Origin: Mauremys mutica
Taxonomy: Eukaryota; Chordata; Testudines; Geoemydidae
NCBI RefSeq assembly: GCF_020497125.1
Contig: NC_059080.1
Location: 71,158,618-71,222,617 of the forward strand
Direction: 5' to 3'
Length of the DNA stretch: 64,000 nucleotides
Shown: piece after piece, positions 1 through 11,599 of the stretch
How the letters are laid out: each line of letters opens with the position of its first letter
Numbering within the stretch: the first letter of the stretch is position 1
Position numbers and translations under genes: made by a program
Notes under the pieces: model-generated
Database searches by the model: none
What the model saw: the letters and a program-made list of their open reading frames with translations, nothing else
What the model was told of the DNA's origin: nothing

Positions 1-1445
1 ACAGTATGTCATGCCACAACACTAAGCCACACAGAAATTTGAAGTTCTGTATGTTTCTGCTGATTCCATTTCCCTCTGCCACAATTCTTCCACAAACAGT
101 TCCTGTCATAGCATTATCCTCCATAATGGCAACTATGGCATCATCTATCGTCCCAATCTGGTAGGCTTTATCGCCTCCACTTGACTTTCCCATCATGTGG
201 CACTCAGTGGTTTCAGTGTCAGACAGGATGTTCCCAGATGTTGCTTCAAAATTTGCCATCGAGTTGATGCAGAGAAAAATACATAGATGCTTTGAACTGC
301 ATTAAAAAAAATCAGCCTCACTAGAAGCTGATGCTGCATCACTGACCAGCAAGTTCAATGAATGAGAAATGCATGAGACAAAAAAAGCTTGAGGGTTTAA
401 CTCTCGGATCTGAGTCTGCTCTCTGTTGGCACCATTATTGTAGCCCTGACCTGTCATGTCAGCTATCGCAATTCCCATATCTTCCAGCTTTTTAAGAAGC
501 ACATTTGTCATACCAGCTCCTGTAGTATCATCAATGTCAATAACTTCTAGAAAATGCTCTCTGACAGTCACCACTGCAGGGACATTTTCACTAGGTTCTG
601 TTACAAAACGCACCATTAAAGTCATTTGTTTCGTATGGCTGATGTCAGGTGTGCAGTCCAGAATAACCAAGTAATATCTTGCTGACTTCAGATATGCCAC
701 AATCTTCTGTTTGACTTTTGTTGCCAATAACTCTATGATCTCATTTTGAATTGTTTTTCCAAGGTAATGGTGTATGTACATGCCTTGGGTGGTGACTCTT
801 CTTAGATGCTCCTGGAGTACAGCATCAAACTCAGCCATCAGCTCCACAATTTAAAGGAAGTTTCCATTGTTTGGTGCACACAGCTGATCTGAAGTGCCAC
901 ACAGTGCTGGGTCTCACAATGGCAATGAGCCTTTTCAGAACGTTTTGCCAGTAAAGAGACTGTGATGCAATCTTCTCTTGATGCTGTTCATCTATGGTGG
1001 CCTTTAACCTTAGTCTCATCTCAAGCTCTTTCTACCTATGGAATGCTCTCTGGTGACTTGCTGCCTTCTCATGGCATGCCAGATCTCTAGCCAGATTCTT
1101 CCAGTCCTTTGTTCCCGTAGAACCCAATGTGGCTGGAACATTAGACTGGAAGAGTTTGCAACAAAAACAGTATGGAGCATTCTGGGTTTTTGAGTACATA
1201 AGCCATGGTCTCTCCACTTTGTCACTATTGGGGATTTCACGCCAGTAATGTGTTGGATGGAAACTTCTATTTTCATTTTCTTTTGGGGAACATGAAGTTT
1301 TTTTCACTTGCTATGGCCCATGCGGTACAAGGAAGTCCCTCAGGCTACTGCTCAAGTGGGTCCACAGTCCTGAATCATCTAGACTTAAGGAACTAAACTC
1401 GGCAGCAGCTGTTTCTTGCACCTCATCGTCCCCTCTGCAACCTAT
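1..1445 (-). pseudogene. hAT transposase relic, ZMYM1-like (TTF zinc finger plus DUF4371-type region)
   Basis: Read on the minus strand from about 1445 down to the window edge, this is a decayed hAT-superfamily transposase gene of the type often annotated as zinc finger MYM-type 1-like. The N-terminal part (about 1032-1307) has the TTF-type zinc-finger pattern, with PWLMYSK followed by YCFCCKLF and later ACHEKAASHQRAFH. The middle part (302-847) matches the conserved hAT core, with YLGKTIQNEIIELL, LDCTPDISHTKQMTLMVRFV and FFVSCISHSLNLLV visible. Positions 1-300 continue in another frame with FKFLCGLVLWHDIL. A stop near 1032, frame changes near 850-1000 and a further break near 300 rule out a functional product. 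The 3' end lies outside the window. Family assignment rests on motif recognition and the exact hAT family is unknown. Confidence 0.8.
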
Positions 1446-2014
1446 GGAAATCAGTAGCAAAGAGAGTAGCGTCTGGGGCTATGTTATCCCTTCCAAGGAG
1501 ATGAAGGAACTAGGGGTCAGAGTTGATGTGGAGGCACAGGGGCCTCTATGCAGATGCCCTGGGCCTCCCACAGATCTGAGTGTAGGAGAAGATGCCAGTC
1601 TGTGGGAAGGATCATGGAAGTTGCTAGAGACTCTTCCTTGGGGTTGGGGCAAACTATGCCACGTAAGAACAACATGGGGGAATCTTGGCAACAGAATCCT
1701 TGTGGATATCTTCTCACTCAGAACCCCCCTTCTATTGTATTTTCTGTGGAAAGGGATAATCTGGACCATTGTGTGGTATCTAAGGGTAATGTTGACTGAC
1801 AGTAACTAGTACATATCTACATACACACTATGTAGAGAGAGCGAGAAAATGCATGAACAGTTGGACTTCTTGATAACTAGAAGTTAACATCATGTGATGA
1901 CCTTTATTTGGAAAGGCCACTTTTCCTTCATTTGCAAGGGATATCTCAGGTTTGTCCTAGGATGTCAATGTCCCAAGATAATTATCTCTATGCTGACAAT
2001 ATATAAAGGTAATA

Positions 2015-2199
2015 ATTGGAGATATACCAATCTCCTAGAACTGGAAGGGACCTCAAAAGGTCATTGAGTCCAGCCCCCTGCCTTCACTAGCAGGACCAAT
2101 TTTTGCCCCAGATCCCTAAGTGGCCTCCTCAAGGATTGAACTCACAACCCTGGGTTTAGCAGACCAATGCTCAAACCACTGAGCTATCCCTCCCCCCAA
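2015..2199 (-). repeat. tRNA-derived SINE (Cry-type turtle SINE) with a CR1-like tail
   Basis: On the minus strand the element begins near 2199 with a pol III promoter. Box A is TAGCTCAGTGG (complement of 2177-2187) and box B is GAGTTCAATCC (complement of 2133-2143). The distal part, around 2040-2075, reads GAGGTCCCTTCCAGTTCT, which is the CR1 LINE 3'-end signature. Turtle pol III SINEs are known to share tails with CR1, which supplies the reverse transcriptase. The short AT-rich 2015-2040 segment looks like the degraded terminal repeat. This element is the strongest single pointer to a turtle genome. Confidence 0.8.
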
Positions 2200-5100
2200 G
2201 GTCAAAGTCTCTTGTATTTACTAGAATCTTATTTAATTTTTGAGGATATAATCTTCTTCCAGCCAACATGTGGCTGTGAGGATAAGGAATCTCAGCCACT
2301 TGTGTATTAATTTGCAGGATCAGGTCCTACATGGCACTAGTTAGTTTTTCTAATGTAATTTGGACACATCTGCTTCTCAAACTGGTAGCTCCAGCAGTGT
2401 ATTTGAATATATGTTTGTGACGAAGCACCAATTCATTATATCTGTTGCAAAGTACATTTAGTTGCAATATAGCAAACTTACACACCTGTAATGAGTAATG
2501 TGAACTTGTACAATGTTTCCAGTCATTCAGTACATTCTATCCATTTCAAAATAGGTTCTCCCTTCTCTAAAATCTTGTAGACTTCTTCATACTCAAAATG
2601 ATTACATATTGAACCAAATTTTGCTCAAGTTCCTCTGACGTACATCCATATAATATTTTGCTGAGGTCCGTGAAGTTACTTTAGACTTACAATTGTGTAG
2701 CTGGAAGCAGAATTTGATTCATACAGCATACTTATGTGTAGCAGCTGCATGCACCACACTGTTGTATATGGGGTGCTCAGTGGAAATCATACTTTAAATA
2801 ATTCAGGATGAATCTGCATCATGCATTAAATGTGAAATCAGCAGTAATTCATAGTTGTAAAATGTTTTCCACTTGCATCTAGACTTAACTGTCAGCATTA
2901 CTCAGTGTGTGGTGAATCAATGAACTAAATCACCTTCTAGCACAATGTGGCATGGAAAAGTCACTCCTTCCCAAAGGAAGAAACACTGAACTTGTGTGAA
3001 GTTAAGTTTCCTGCTCTGAGACATTTAATATACATTAAATCTATCTATAACAGATACATTGAGGTTCTGCTCTACAAACAAGACATCTGCATGTTTATGT
3101 CTAATCATCTTAATTGCTTTGGTTAATTACCACTCATCAAAAAGATATGAAAGAGGTACATGCAGAATAAGATGAGACATCAAGGGGCACATCTCTTGCA
3201 TTTATTCAGATTGGGCTGAGAAGTAATAGGCAGCATGAGAGATGCTACCTAACAGTAGCTGTATTTGATAGAAATAGCTCTTTGAACTTGCAAATGAATC
3301 GGCTGGAATGCTTAAATCATTCCCTGCCAGTGGGAGACCAAGGAGGCTCTAATCCAACAGCAATTATAAATCTTAATTTAAACTTACTTTTAACAAACAT
3401 AATAGAAAAGAGAAGGTGATGTTTCTGTGTGGCTAAAAGCATACAGAAAGAATGTTGAAGTATCCTGTAACAATTCCTCAAATGTGCCCAAAATGTGTTG
3501 CTGTTGGCAAAATGCAGAAGTAAATTGCTTGATTTTGATTGTCTCATTTTACTATTAAAACCTTAACTGTAAGGGTCGAGGCAGCTGGAACAGCTCTGAG
3601 ATACTGGTGTGGTGTCCTCCTTTAAAACTCTTTAAAGTTAACCTGGTGTTTGTGAAGGTGCAAGGTTGACCCACCCCAAGGGTGACATCTTCTGTATAGG
3701 TACAATTGGCTACATGATCCTCCCCTCACTAACCTGCCAGCGTGCCACAACCTGATAGGAAGCAGCTGCCTCTGGCAGGTGTAAATAGAGAATCATGGGG
3801 GATCGATGTCACTGAACATTTTTCTCTCAATATTTTCATTGAAATGAGGAGAAATACAGAAAGTACCTGTCAGGTTCCAGTTACATTGGTGTTTTTGCTT
3901 CCTTTTCTTAAAAGCAAATAAGCACTCTCCTGAATAAACAAAACATTTCAATTCACTCTTAAGTTGGCTTTTAGCTACTGCCTCCAGCTGAAGTGCACTA
4001 GAACTTCCCCAGTGAAAGCAATGGCAGGGGGTAGGGCTAGTTTGAGCTTTTTGACCAAAATAGAATTTGACAAATGATTTTTTTTTTAGTAAATTTCAGT
4101 TTGGGGTAAAAAATTACTATAAGTTTTCTGGTTTTTCAAAAAGAAAGCGACCTTTTTGAGGTGGGGGTTCATTTAAAAAAAAATCTGAGAATTTTGCTAA
4201 ATTTCCTGTGGGGGGAAAAATAACTGTCCCTTTTTTTTTTTTTTTTGGGACTGGCTCTAATATTATGCCTCTGCTTAGCACAACTTCTCATAGAGCTCCC
4301 CAAAGCACTCCTGCCTGTTGCAAAATGGGAGCAGAGCTGTGCCCCTCCCTCTCCCGCACCTCTTCAAAGGTTCTGCTAGTTCTCCCCCTCTTTGTCTCCT
4401 ACATGAGATAGCCACAACCTGGCCCTGTAGGACACGGAATGTATGGTAGTAAGTTTGAAGTTCTTTAGTGGCATATTCTCAGTCACGGTGAAATAAGTGT
4501 ACATATAAATGTCCTGCCTTGCTCCTAATAGTGTGTGTATACATACACACACTGTCTCTAGTCCAAACTTACACTTAACTTATATAATTAAACATAAACC
4601 TTAGTCTAAGCTTTTCCCTGCCCGTAGCGGTTCCTAGGGTTGTCTCCCTTGTCCCTTTTGCCTCAAAATAACACTCACTCTTTTATGATCTTGGACTGAT
4701 AAAGTCCAACTAAGTCAGACACCAGAATAGGCAAAAGAGCTCTGGACCTCTAGGTAAGGACCTAGAACCTGACAACCTATTATAACACAGTCCTGGGACT
4801 GTTCAAACACTGTCTACTGCTTTGGTAAGAAGGGAAAAGTGGAAAACTGCCTCTGACAGTGATCACTGCTACACTTAACATGTGTTGTCAAATCATTGGC
4901 AAACATAGTCTAACCAAATAAAACTGCAAAATACCCAGACCATTAAGATTTTAATATTAATGTTTCTATATCACTGACTTTATGCATCAATTGATTTTCA
5001 TAATCCCCATTAAGGCATGAGTTAAAGCAGAGCTTCACTGTTGGTTAGATCTGACTTGGAAAATAAAATAAGCTTAGAGAGAAGTTACCTTCTTACATGC

Positions 5101-6018
5101 TGTGACAGAGCTCCCCAAACTGCTTTCTGAACTGTCTGTGCCGCTGATTTGGTGCTCTGAGACTTCATACATCAGTGGGGATTCAAAGTTGCTGAAGAAA
5201 GAGAACAACAACAACAAAAATCCTTCCAATGACTCATCTACATAAATACATGAAACGATGCCAAAAATACAGCTCAATTTAAAGAAATGCATCTTAACTC
5301 AAATTGCACCAACCTCTCTGCACTTTCCCTGGCTGATGTTACCATTCTGTTGATTACCCCAATTTTCCCATTTTTGGAGGACTATCCTATAATGAATACA
5401 AAATAGCAGACTGCTGCCTTTTAAGGACTAGAATATAGCACTTAGCTGGACCTAGTTACGTCTGCCTGTCTTTAATAATATACTAAAATGTGGTGCTGGC
5501 GTCTTTTCTTAAGCAAGCAGTCTTGAGCAGTAAATGACATCCTCACTATGTTAATTGAGCTTGGTAGACACTAGTATAAAAGAAAATTCATACTATACTT
5601 CATCCTCACTATTACCTGCCTGGGATCTGAGTTGAATAATAGTCATTAAAGCAAAAAGAAAACAGTGGGAGAGACTGAACTCAAAAGCCCAGGCAGAGTA
5701 GCTTTATAATCGCACTAAGACAATGCACACACACCCTATATTGCATGTTGTGTGCGTGCTGCTGAATTGTACTTATCCTTCACATCTGCATCTTCCTCTT
5801 GTGAAGTCATGCAAATCAGACTTCCAGTCAAGTATTTATACATGCAGCTGATACCAATCCTAAAGCACTGCTTCTGGATTAGCTTAATTATTTCTTGTAG
5901 AACAAAGACTGCTAACTAAATAATTAATAATCAAATAACAGCAAGGTAAATTCAGTTAAATAAGCCTGCCTCTCTTTATGCATGACTTCAGAGTCCCTAA
6001 AGATCATTCAGCACCAAG
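2200..6018. other. Unique AT-rich DNA, no gene seen
   Basis: No open frame here has coding character. Visible structure is limited to homopolymer A and T runs between 4072 and 4255, including a T run of about 18 at 4230-4247, and a short TGTGTGTATACATACACACAC palindromic dinucleotide stretch at about 4531-4553. The short open frames at 3317-3547 and 5074-5292 match nothing I recognise. Confidence 0.6.
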
Positions 6019-6120
6019 GGCCCATTCCTGCAAACATTACTCGCCATAGTAAGCATTACACTTTGTATTAAGTGTCCCATTCCACCTGGTTATAAGTGTG
6101 TGTTTGCAGAACTAGGCCCT
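6019..6120. repeat. Palindromic MITE-like repeat
   Basis: The segment starts with GGGCCCATTCCTGCAAACA and ends with GTTTGCAGAACTAGGCCC, which are near reverse complements, so it can fold into an imperfect hairpin. It belongs to the same family as 19680-19806, which has the same TCCTGCAAAC / GTTTGCAGGA ends. Confidence 0.5.
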
Positions 6121-6769
6121 AAATTATCATTACTTCAGTATTAATTATAAACTTAATCTAAGCGTCGTTTGTTTTCAGGTTATTGCCTAGCAAATTCAGC
6201 ACAGTTCTCAGTACCCTTTAAAAGCTGTGCATCCAATTTCCTGAGAAGCAAGCTGAAAGTTTATCCCATATAGAATACAGAAAATCTTCAAAATAGAGAA
6301 CTTGATCCTGCATTCCTCACACATCCAAAACTCTGGACTAAGTCAAGGCACAGTCAAATAGTGCAAATCCTAAATTCATGGCACACCATCTCATAGGTTA
6401 AAGAGAGTCCTGAGTTCTCAGAATAATATTTACATGTTTTACTTCATATTGTGTAGGGCCAGATGCTGCTGCTGCTGCTACTCGGTGTGAGTAAGTACAG
6501 GTAACTTATTCTGCAAATAGGGACTTGCAGTCAGTAGAACTATTTGTTGAGTGAGGTCCTGGACCTACTCAGTTAGTGTAAGGGTCTCAGAAGCTGATCC
6601 ATAATTAATAATAAATACAGTGAATTTAAAATAGCTAAGAAAATTTAAGGCTAAAGTAACTTTTAATAAATGTATTTATTGCATGGAAGTACAGTGCATT
6701 AACAGAGATGCAGTAAAGGCACAAATATCCTTAAATAGTGAAGTTCACCTGACATGCATGTTCACTACA

Positions 6770-7400
6770 CCTGTGACGGGGAAGACTGACTACTTGAGGA
6801 TAGTGGTGTGTGAGGGGAGCCCACCTCATCATGTGGCGTGGCCCTTTAAGATTTTTTGGAGGCTCTGATGTACACAAACACTTAAGAAATAAGAGGTACT
6901 TTTGCAGAAGACGTGGTCCTGGGAATAAGTAGTGTTTGGGAGAAAGTCAGTTACTGTTTCTTTAAGGGACTGGACCAGAAGTCTTGCATAGTGGGCAGGA
7001 GAAGGATTCCCCTCTCACCCGAGCAACTGTGGATGAGCTGGGAGCAGGGAACTAACAGGTATGCTGCCTCCTCCCACATAGCAGGGCAGTCACCTGCAGG
7101 AGAAGGCTGTCTGCTGAACCCACCGAGGACTAACTGGGGAGAAGGGACTACCTGAAAGACAAGTTAGCTGAGGCCTTACAGCTGCCATAAGTTACAACCC
7201 AGCTCCAAGGAGGAGAGCTTGGGACTCCCAGCTGGTGGAGGGAACACAGTGACTGTTTAAAGTAAATCCCAGCTCCAGGAAGGGGGCTGGGCGGCATCCT
7301 GAACAGGGACAAGAAAGTTGACCAGGAGTCTTTTATATGGACTCAGTGGATGTGAACGAGGGCGACTAACAAAGCGAGTTTCACTCTATAGCAAGACTTA
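6770..7400 (+). repeat. LTR-like dispersed repeat (candidate)
   Basis: The stretch begins TGTGACGGGG and contains short GC-rich blocks such as CCCTTTAAGA and TTTAAGGGACTGG, plus AGGAGAGCTTGGGACTCC, in otherwise AT-rich flanks. It resembles reptile LTRs in composition and in starting with TG, but no partner LTR, CA end or target duplication was found. Open frames inside it (6683-6868 and 6913-7155) look accidental. Confidence 0.25.
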
Positions 7401-7705
7401 ATAAATGAGACCTCATGAAATGGATGAATGTTTTGAACCAGTGTAGTCTGGGAAATTGAGAAGAACATGAGGAGGTGCTGAGTACAATGCTCCTGCTGGG
7501 GTGTACTGGAGGGAAATGCCCCTTTCCCTTTTTACACCACCATTTAATGTTCTCAATCTTCAGCCTTTTCTTCACCTGTCTACAGCTATTGGTCCTTTGC
7601 ATAGATTAAACACTCCAACATCTGTAGTCAACTTCCTTGGAATTTAGCAAGGAAAAAATTACATTATTATAGGGGACGTCTATGTAACTCAAGACAAAGT
7701 ATGGG

Positions 7706-7803
7706 ATGGATTCTGATCTTACTCCAGTTTTACACCAGTGGATCCCCATTAAAGTCAGTGGAGTCACTCTGGTTTCTCAGTTTTGTTAGTGATCAGAATC
7801 TCA
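7706..7803. repeat. Palindromic MITE-like repeat
   Basis: Ends GATTCTGATCTTACT and AGTGATCAGAATC are near reverse complements, and the centre contains GGATCCCCATTAAAGTCAGTGGAGTCACTC. This is the common sauropsid arrangement of GATTCTGATCTCACT arms around a CATTGAAGTCAATGG core. Similar decayed members occur at 19436-19535 and 22226-22318. Confidence 0.55.
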
Positions 7804-9107
7804 CTGATTTAACTATCTCAGGCCCAAATAATGATTAATTAAAGCCACACTTGTACCATACTTGTACAATGTTCATTTTGACTTTCCATTTTACATCTCA
7901 TGTCATATTGATGGCAAACCAAATGCATGTGGATATGACTTTCTCCACTTCTTCAAATGGATAGAGACTGTGCATTTAATGCTATTTTAATTTCTCTATT
8001 CTTAATTTAACTGTATAACCTCATTCTTTAGTTCTGTAAAGAATTTTGGGGTGAAGTTTGGATAAAAGACTTTACTAAACCAGATTTTCTCTGCATGTAT
8101 ATATGGGCATATTTGTGCATGTAAATTGGTCTCTACTCTTAAATCCTGATCTTAATCCTCAGTTTATCTATCTAGTATGCTTGCAGCTGTATTGCCCCTT
8201 ATTATAGGCTATGTGCCATTTTCACAGTCTAGAACTCAGGTTCAAGTCAAAGTCTGAACTTCAGGTACGAGTGCAAGAGCATCTATATGTTCACCTTTTT
8301 AACTGAGGTAACTGTGGGGCTTATGTACAGCTTAACACTAGAGGGAGCTGATGCACTGATGATATAATCTGTTATGTATGTTCTACATATAATCAGGCAC
8401 GTTGTGGTGGGCTCATGTGAGGAGTCTAAAAATCAACAAACAATCAACGTGACCAGAAACCAAAGAGTTTATTGGTCTTGATGTTCTCCTTCTCCATTAG
8501 TAAAATATATAGGTGGAAAACTAGTCCTGGAGTTATATTTATAGCATACTAACAAATCTGTTCCCTTTGAATATATGATCAGGTCATAGTCATGTATAGT
8601 ACACAACACCAGTCTCTTCAACCACATAAGGCAAAAGATATCCAACATTTTCCAGAAGAAAACCGGGTTAAAGTGAAAGGGAAAATATCTTCATGTACAA
8701 ATATGGAAAGGCTTGCTGGAGCTGTGTTGAGTGAAATAGAATGCCACTGTGTGTTATGAATTATATCAAACAGAACAGGCTAACCACAGACTGAAGTTCA
8801 GTGACTTGGAGCACTTGTCATTGAGGTCACTGGAGACTGATGAGAGCTAAATTCTAATGTCAGACACTCAGAAGCTTATAGCTGTGAATCTTGTAAGACT
8901 GGCTACTTTGTGCACATGGGACAGCATAGCAGTGATTTTAGAAGACATCTGACAGTATACGTGGGAGTACTTGAGAATGAACATGAAGCTGAAAGTGTTG
9001 AAAAGTCTATGTTCTCGGTCTCCAGAGGTATTAGAGCAGAACGCTTACTCCTATGTTGTATATGGCATGCAGCTCGATTCTAAAGTTGTGTAAGTGTTAG
9101 GCATAGG
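7804..9107. other. Unique AT-rich DNA, no gene seen
   Basis: No repeat ends, coding frames or RNA genes are recognisable in this interval. Confidence 0.6.
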
Positions 9108-9852
9108 TAGGGCCCTACCAAATTCAAGGTCCATTTTGGTCAATTACAATTTTTAAAATCTTATGACTGAAAATTTCATAATTTCAGCTATTAAAATATG
9201 AAACTTCATGATGTTGTAACTAGGGGTCCTGACCCAAAAGGCAGTATAAGGGGTTGCAAGACTATTGTAGGGGAGGTCCTGGTATCACCACCCTTACTTC
9301 TGTGCTACTACTGCCAGCAGTGCTGCCTTCAGAGTTGGGTGCCTGGAGAGTAGTGGCTGCTGGCCAGGAGCCCAACTCTGAAGGCAGCACCACCGCCAGC
9401 AGCAGCACAGAAGTAAGGGTGGCACAGTATGGTATCGCAACCCTTACTTCTGCTCTGCTACGTGCAGAGCTGGGCCCTTTCTGACCCAGCAGCTGCCACT
9501 CTCTGGCCGCCCAGGTCTGAAGGCAGCAGTGCAGAAGGTGGCACGGTATGGTATTGCCACCCTTACTTCTGCACTGCTACTGGTGGGGCACTGCCTTCAG
9601 AGCTGGGCGCCTGGCCAGCAACCGCAGCTCTCCAGCCACTCAGCTCTGAAGGCAGCACAGAAGGGCGACAATACCATAACCCCCTTACAATAACTTTGCT
9701 ATCTCCCCTCTCTGCCCCGACCCTTTTGTGTCAGGACTCCCAGTTTGAGAAATGCTGGTGAAATCTGTAAAGTGTAGGGTAAAAGTACACACACGACCAG
9801 ATTTCACAGTCCATGATGCATTTTTCATCGTCCTGAATTTGGTAGGGCCCTA
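9108..9852. mobile_element. Non-autonomous hAT element, 745 bp
   Basis: The ends are the inverted repeats TAGGGCCCTACCAAATTC (9108-9125) and GAATTTGGTAGGGCCCTA (9835-9852). They are perfect complements over 18 bp. The flanks GGCATAGG (9100-9107) and GGTATAAG (9853-9860) agree at 6 of 8 positions, with transitions only, as expected for an aged 8-bp hAT target duplication. The interior contains repeated GC-rich blocks (CTTACTTCTG and CTTCAGAGCTGGG, in both orientations) that create open frames at 9254-9761. I read those as accidental. Confidence 0.85.
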
Positions 9853-9860
9853 GGTATAAG

Positions 9861-11329
9861 TAACTCTGCTGACTCACTCATCTGGACTGGCTGGTTGCTG
9901 GAAAGGGGGATCGACTTATTTAAAGTGTGATCAAACATGGCAGCTACAACAAAGAAGGTTTGCCAAAAACTTCACAGGTTGCCAATGCCTAGTTTTCAGT
10001 AAATTTGTGAACGTGCATTTTGCATAAGGAAGACAATGACGACTAACTTTGTCCGTGCGCTACTGGATACAGAGTTCACATCCCCACATTGGCTACAGCA
10101 TTTGGCCCCCATTTAGTCATGTGTGCACCTTCAGTGCAGTGTGTATGTGAAGCAGATGCACATTAGCACATGCGCATGTGAGGGCTCATTTTCAGGAAGC
10201 TGCTTCAGGTTAGGGCATCCCCTGTCCAAAAAAAATAAAAAAATCTAGAGCCTAAAAGAGTAATGAAACCAAAGTAAGTAAAACTTGCAAGAGTTCAGGT
10301 TTTGCTGAAACTCAGCCTCTGTTTCCTGAGATTCACAAATCTTTCTTTCAATATGAGGTCAGACTGACGCTACCCCACCTCCTCTGTAAGATCTCCTCAT
10401 CCCTCAAAATTTTGAACTTTTTTTTTGGGGGGGGGAGGGGGTGTTCTTCTCTTAATCCTATGAGCCCCCTTGTGAGCTTTACATCCCAACACACATCTGA
10501 TGTCTTAAGGAAGCAGATGGCTGACACTCTCCTCAGGCTCTTCAGCTCTCCCACCTTAATTCTGTGGCAAAGTCAGCAGGACAGACCTGTGTCTTTCCAG
10601 GAAAAATCTTCTGGGGCTTGTGTAGCTTGTCTGCCCTTCTCAGTTCTTCAGCAGTTGGGTTCTAAAAGGTTCTGCTGCAGCAGCACAGTCACATTACCCC
10701 AGTGGGACTTTCTGTTCCATTCCCACTCTCATACTATGCTCATCAATGTGGCACTTGAGAGTTTAATTGAGGCCTTGAAAATTATGGCACCTTTAAATGA
10801 CATCCTGTGCAGGATTTAAATCAGGGCCTTTTGCACTCGGTCACACGATGAGCTGGGTTGTTAAGAGGTTCAAATCCTAGCTCTAACCTGTGTATGGTTT
10901 CTCTCCTTCTGAACTGGAATCATATGCCCAAGAGGTGGTGCCTGAGAGCAGGCCTACTGGGAAATATGAGGAATCAATGTCTCAACATAAGGGTAGCTGG
11001 TAGGAGCAGTACTGGGCTGGGAAGCTTTCTGGGATCAGTGGAAATATCAAAAGTGGTTCCCTGTTAAGAAGGAGCTGGACAAGGAACTTAGGAAAGGCTG
11101 TGTGAGGAAGAAGCCAAGAAAGGAGCAAGAGTTGCAGGCACTGTAGGATACTGAGTACAATGGTCATGGGTTTAGTGCAGAAAGCTGCCCACAACTTAAG
11201 GTTTCAATCCTGGGATTTTCAACAGAAGGGGGGCATAGGCCATCCTATGGAGCCATCTAGAGAGGTGGTGGAAGAGTGCTGAGGAAAGAATACTGAGCCC
11301 ACAAAAGGGCTAAAAGGTTGGGTTTGTTT
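9861..11329. other. No recognisable gene; low-complexity tract
   Basis: A T run followed by a G run at 10418-10442 is the only marked feature. The open frames at 10412-10819 and 10858-11067 show no family resemblance. Confidence 0.5.
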
Positions 11330-11580
11330 GGACCCTTGCAGTATTGTCAATCCCAAGCATCCAAAAATCATAGGTTTGGCTTAAGTCATGAGACTCTAAA
11401 AACAATTTTATGATTTTTTATTTGCCTTCTGCATTGACCCTGTAGGGTACACTTGTCACATTTTCCAAGCTTTTTTCTCTGCAAGCATGAGGGCTAGAAT
11501 TTGTTTAATGAAAGCTGAGATTCTCATGGTACTTCAAGAATCAGAGTGTGGAGTTTGGGGGGAAAATGCCAATTATGAAA
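11330..11580 (+). repeat. Dispersed repeat, inverted relative of 44095-44300
   Basis: This copy contains CCAAAAATCATAGGTTT, then TTTTATGATTTTTTATTTGCC and GCATGAGGGCTAGAA. The reverse complement of 44095-44300 carries a corresponding order with TTATGAGGGCTAGAA. It is an old, diverged interspersed repeat of unknown class. Confidence 0.4.
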
Positions 11581-11599
11581 CTTGTGATTAAAATCACAA

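Noticed and set aside
6770..7400. A definite LTR retrotransposon
   Set aside because: Only composition and a TG start support it. There is no paired LTR, CA end, primer-binding site or coding region, so it is kept only as a low-confidence repeat.
9254..9761. Two frames of 76 and 110 codons
   Set aside because: They consist of the repeated GC-rich blocks of the 745-bp non-autonomous hAT, and no transposase motif is present.
10412..10819. 135-codon frame following a G-rich tract
   Set aside because: No family resemblance or splice signals were found. The length is compatible with chance in this composition.
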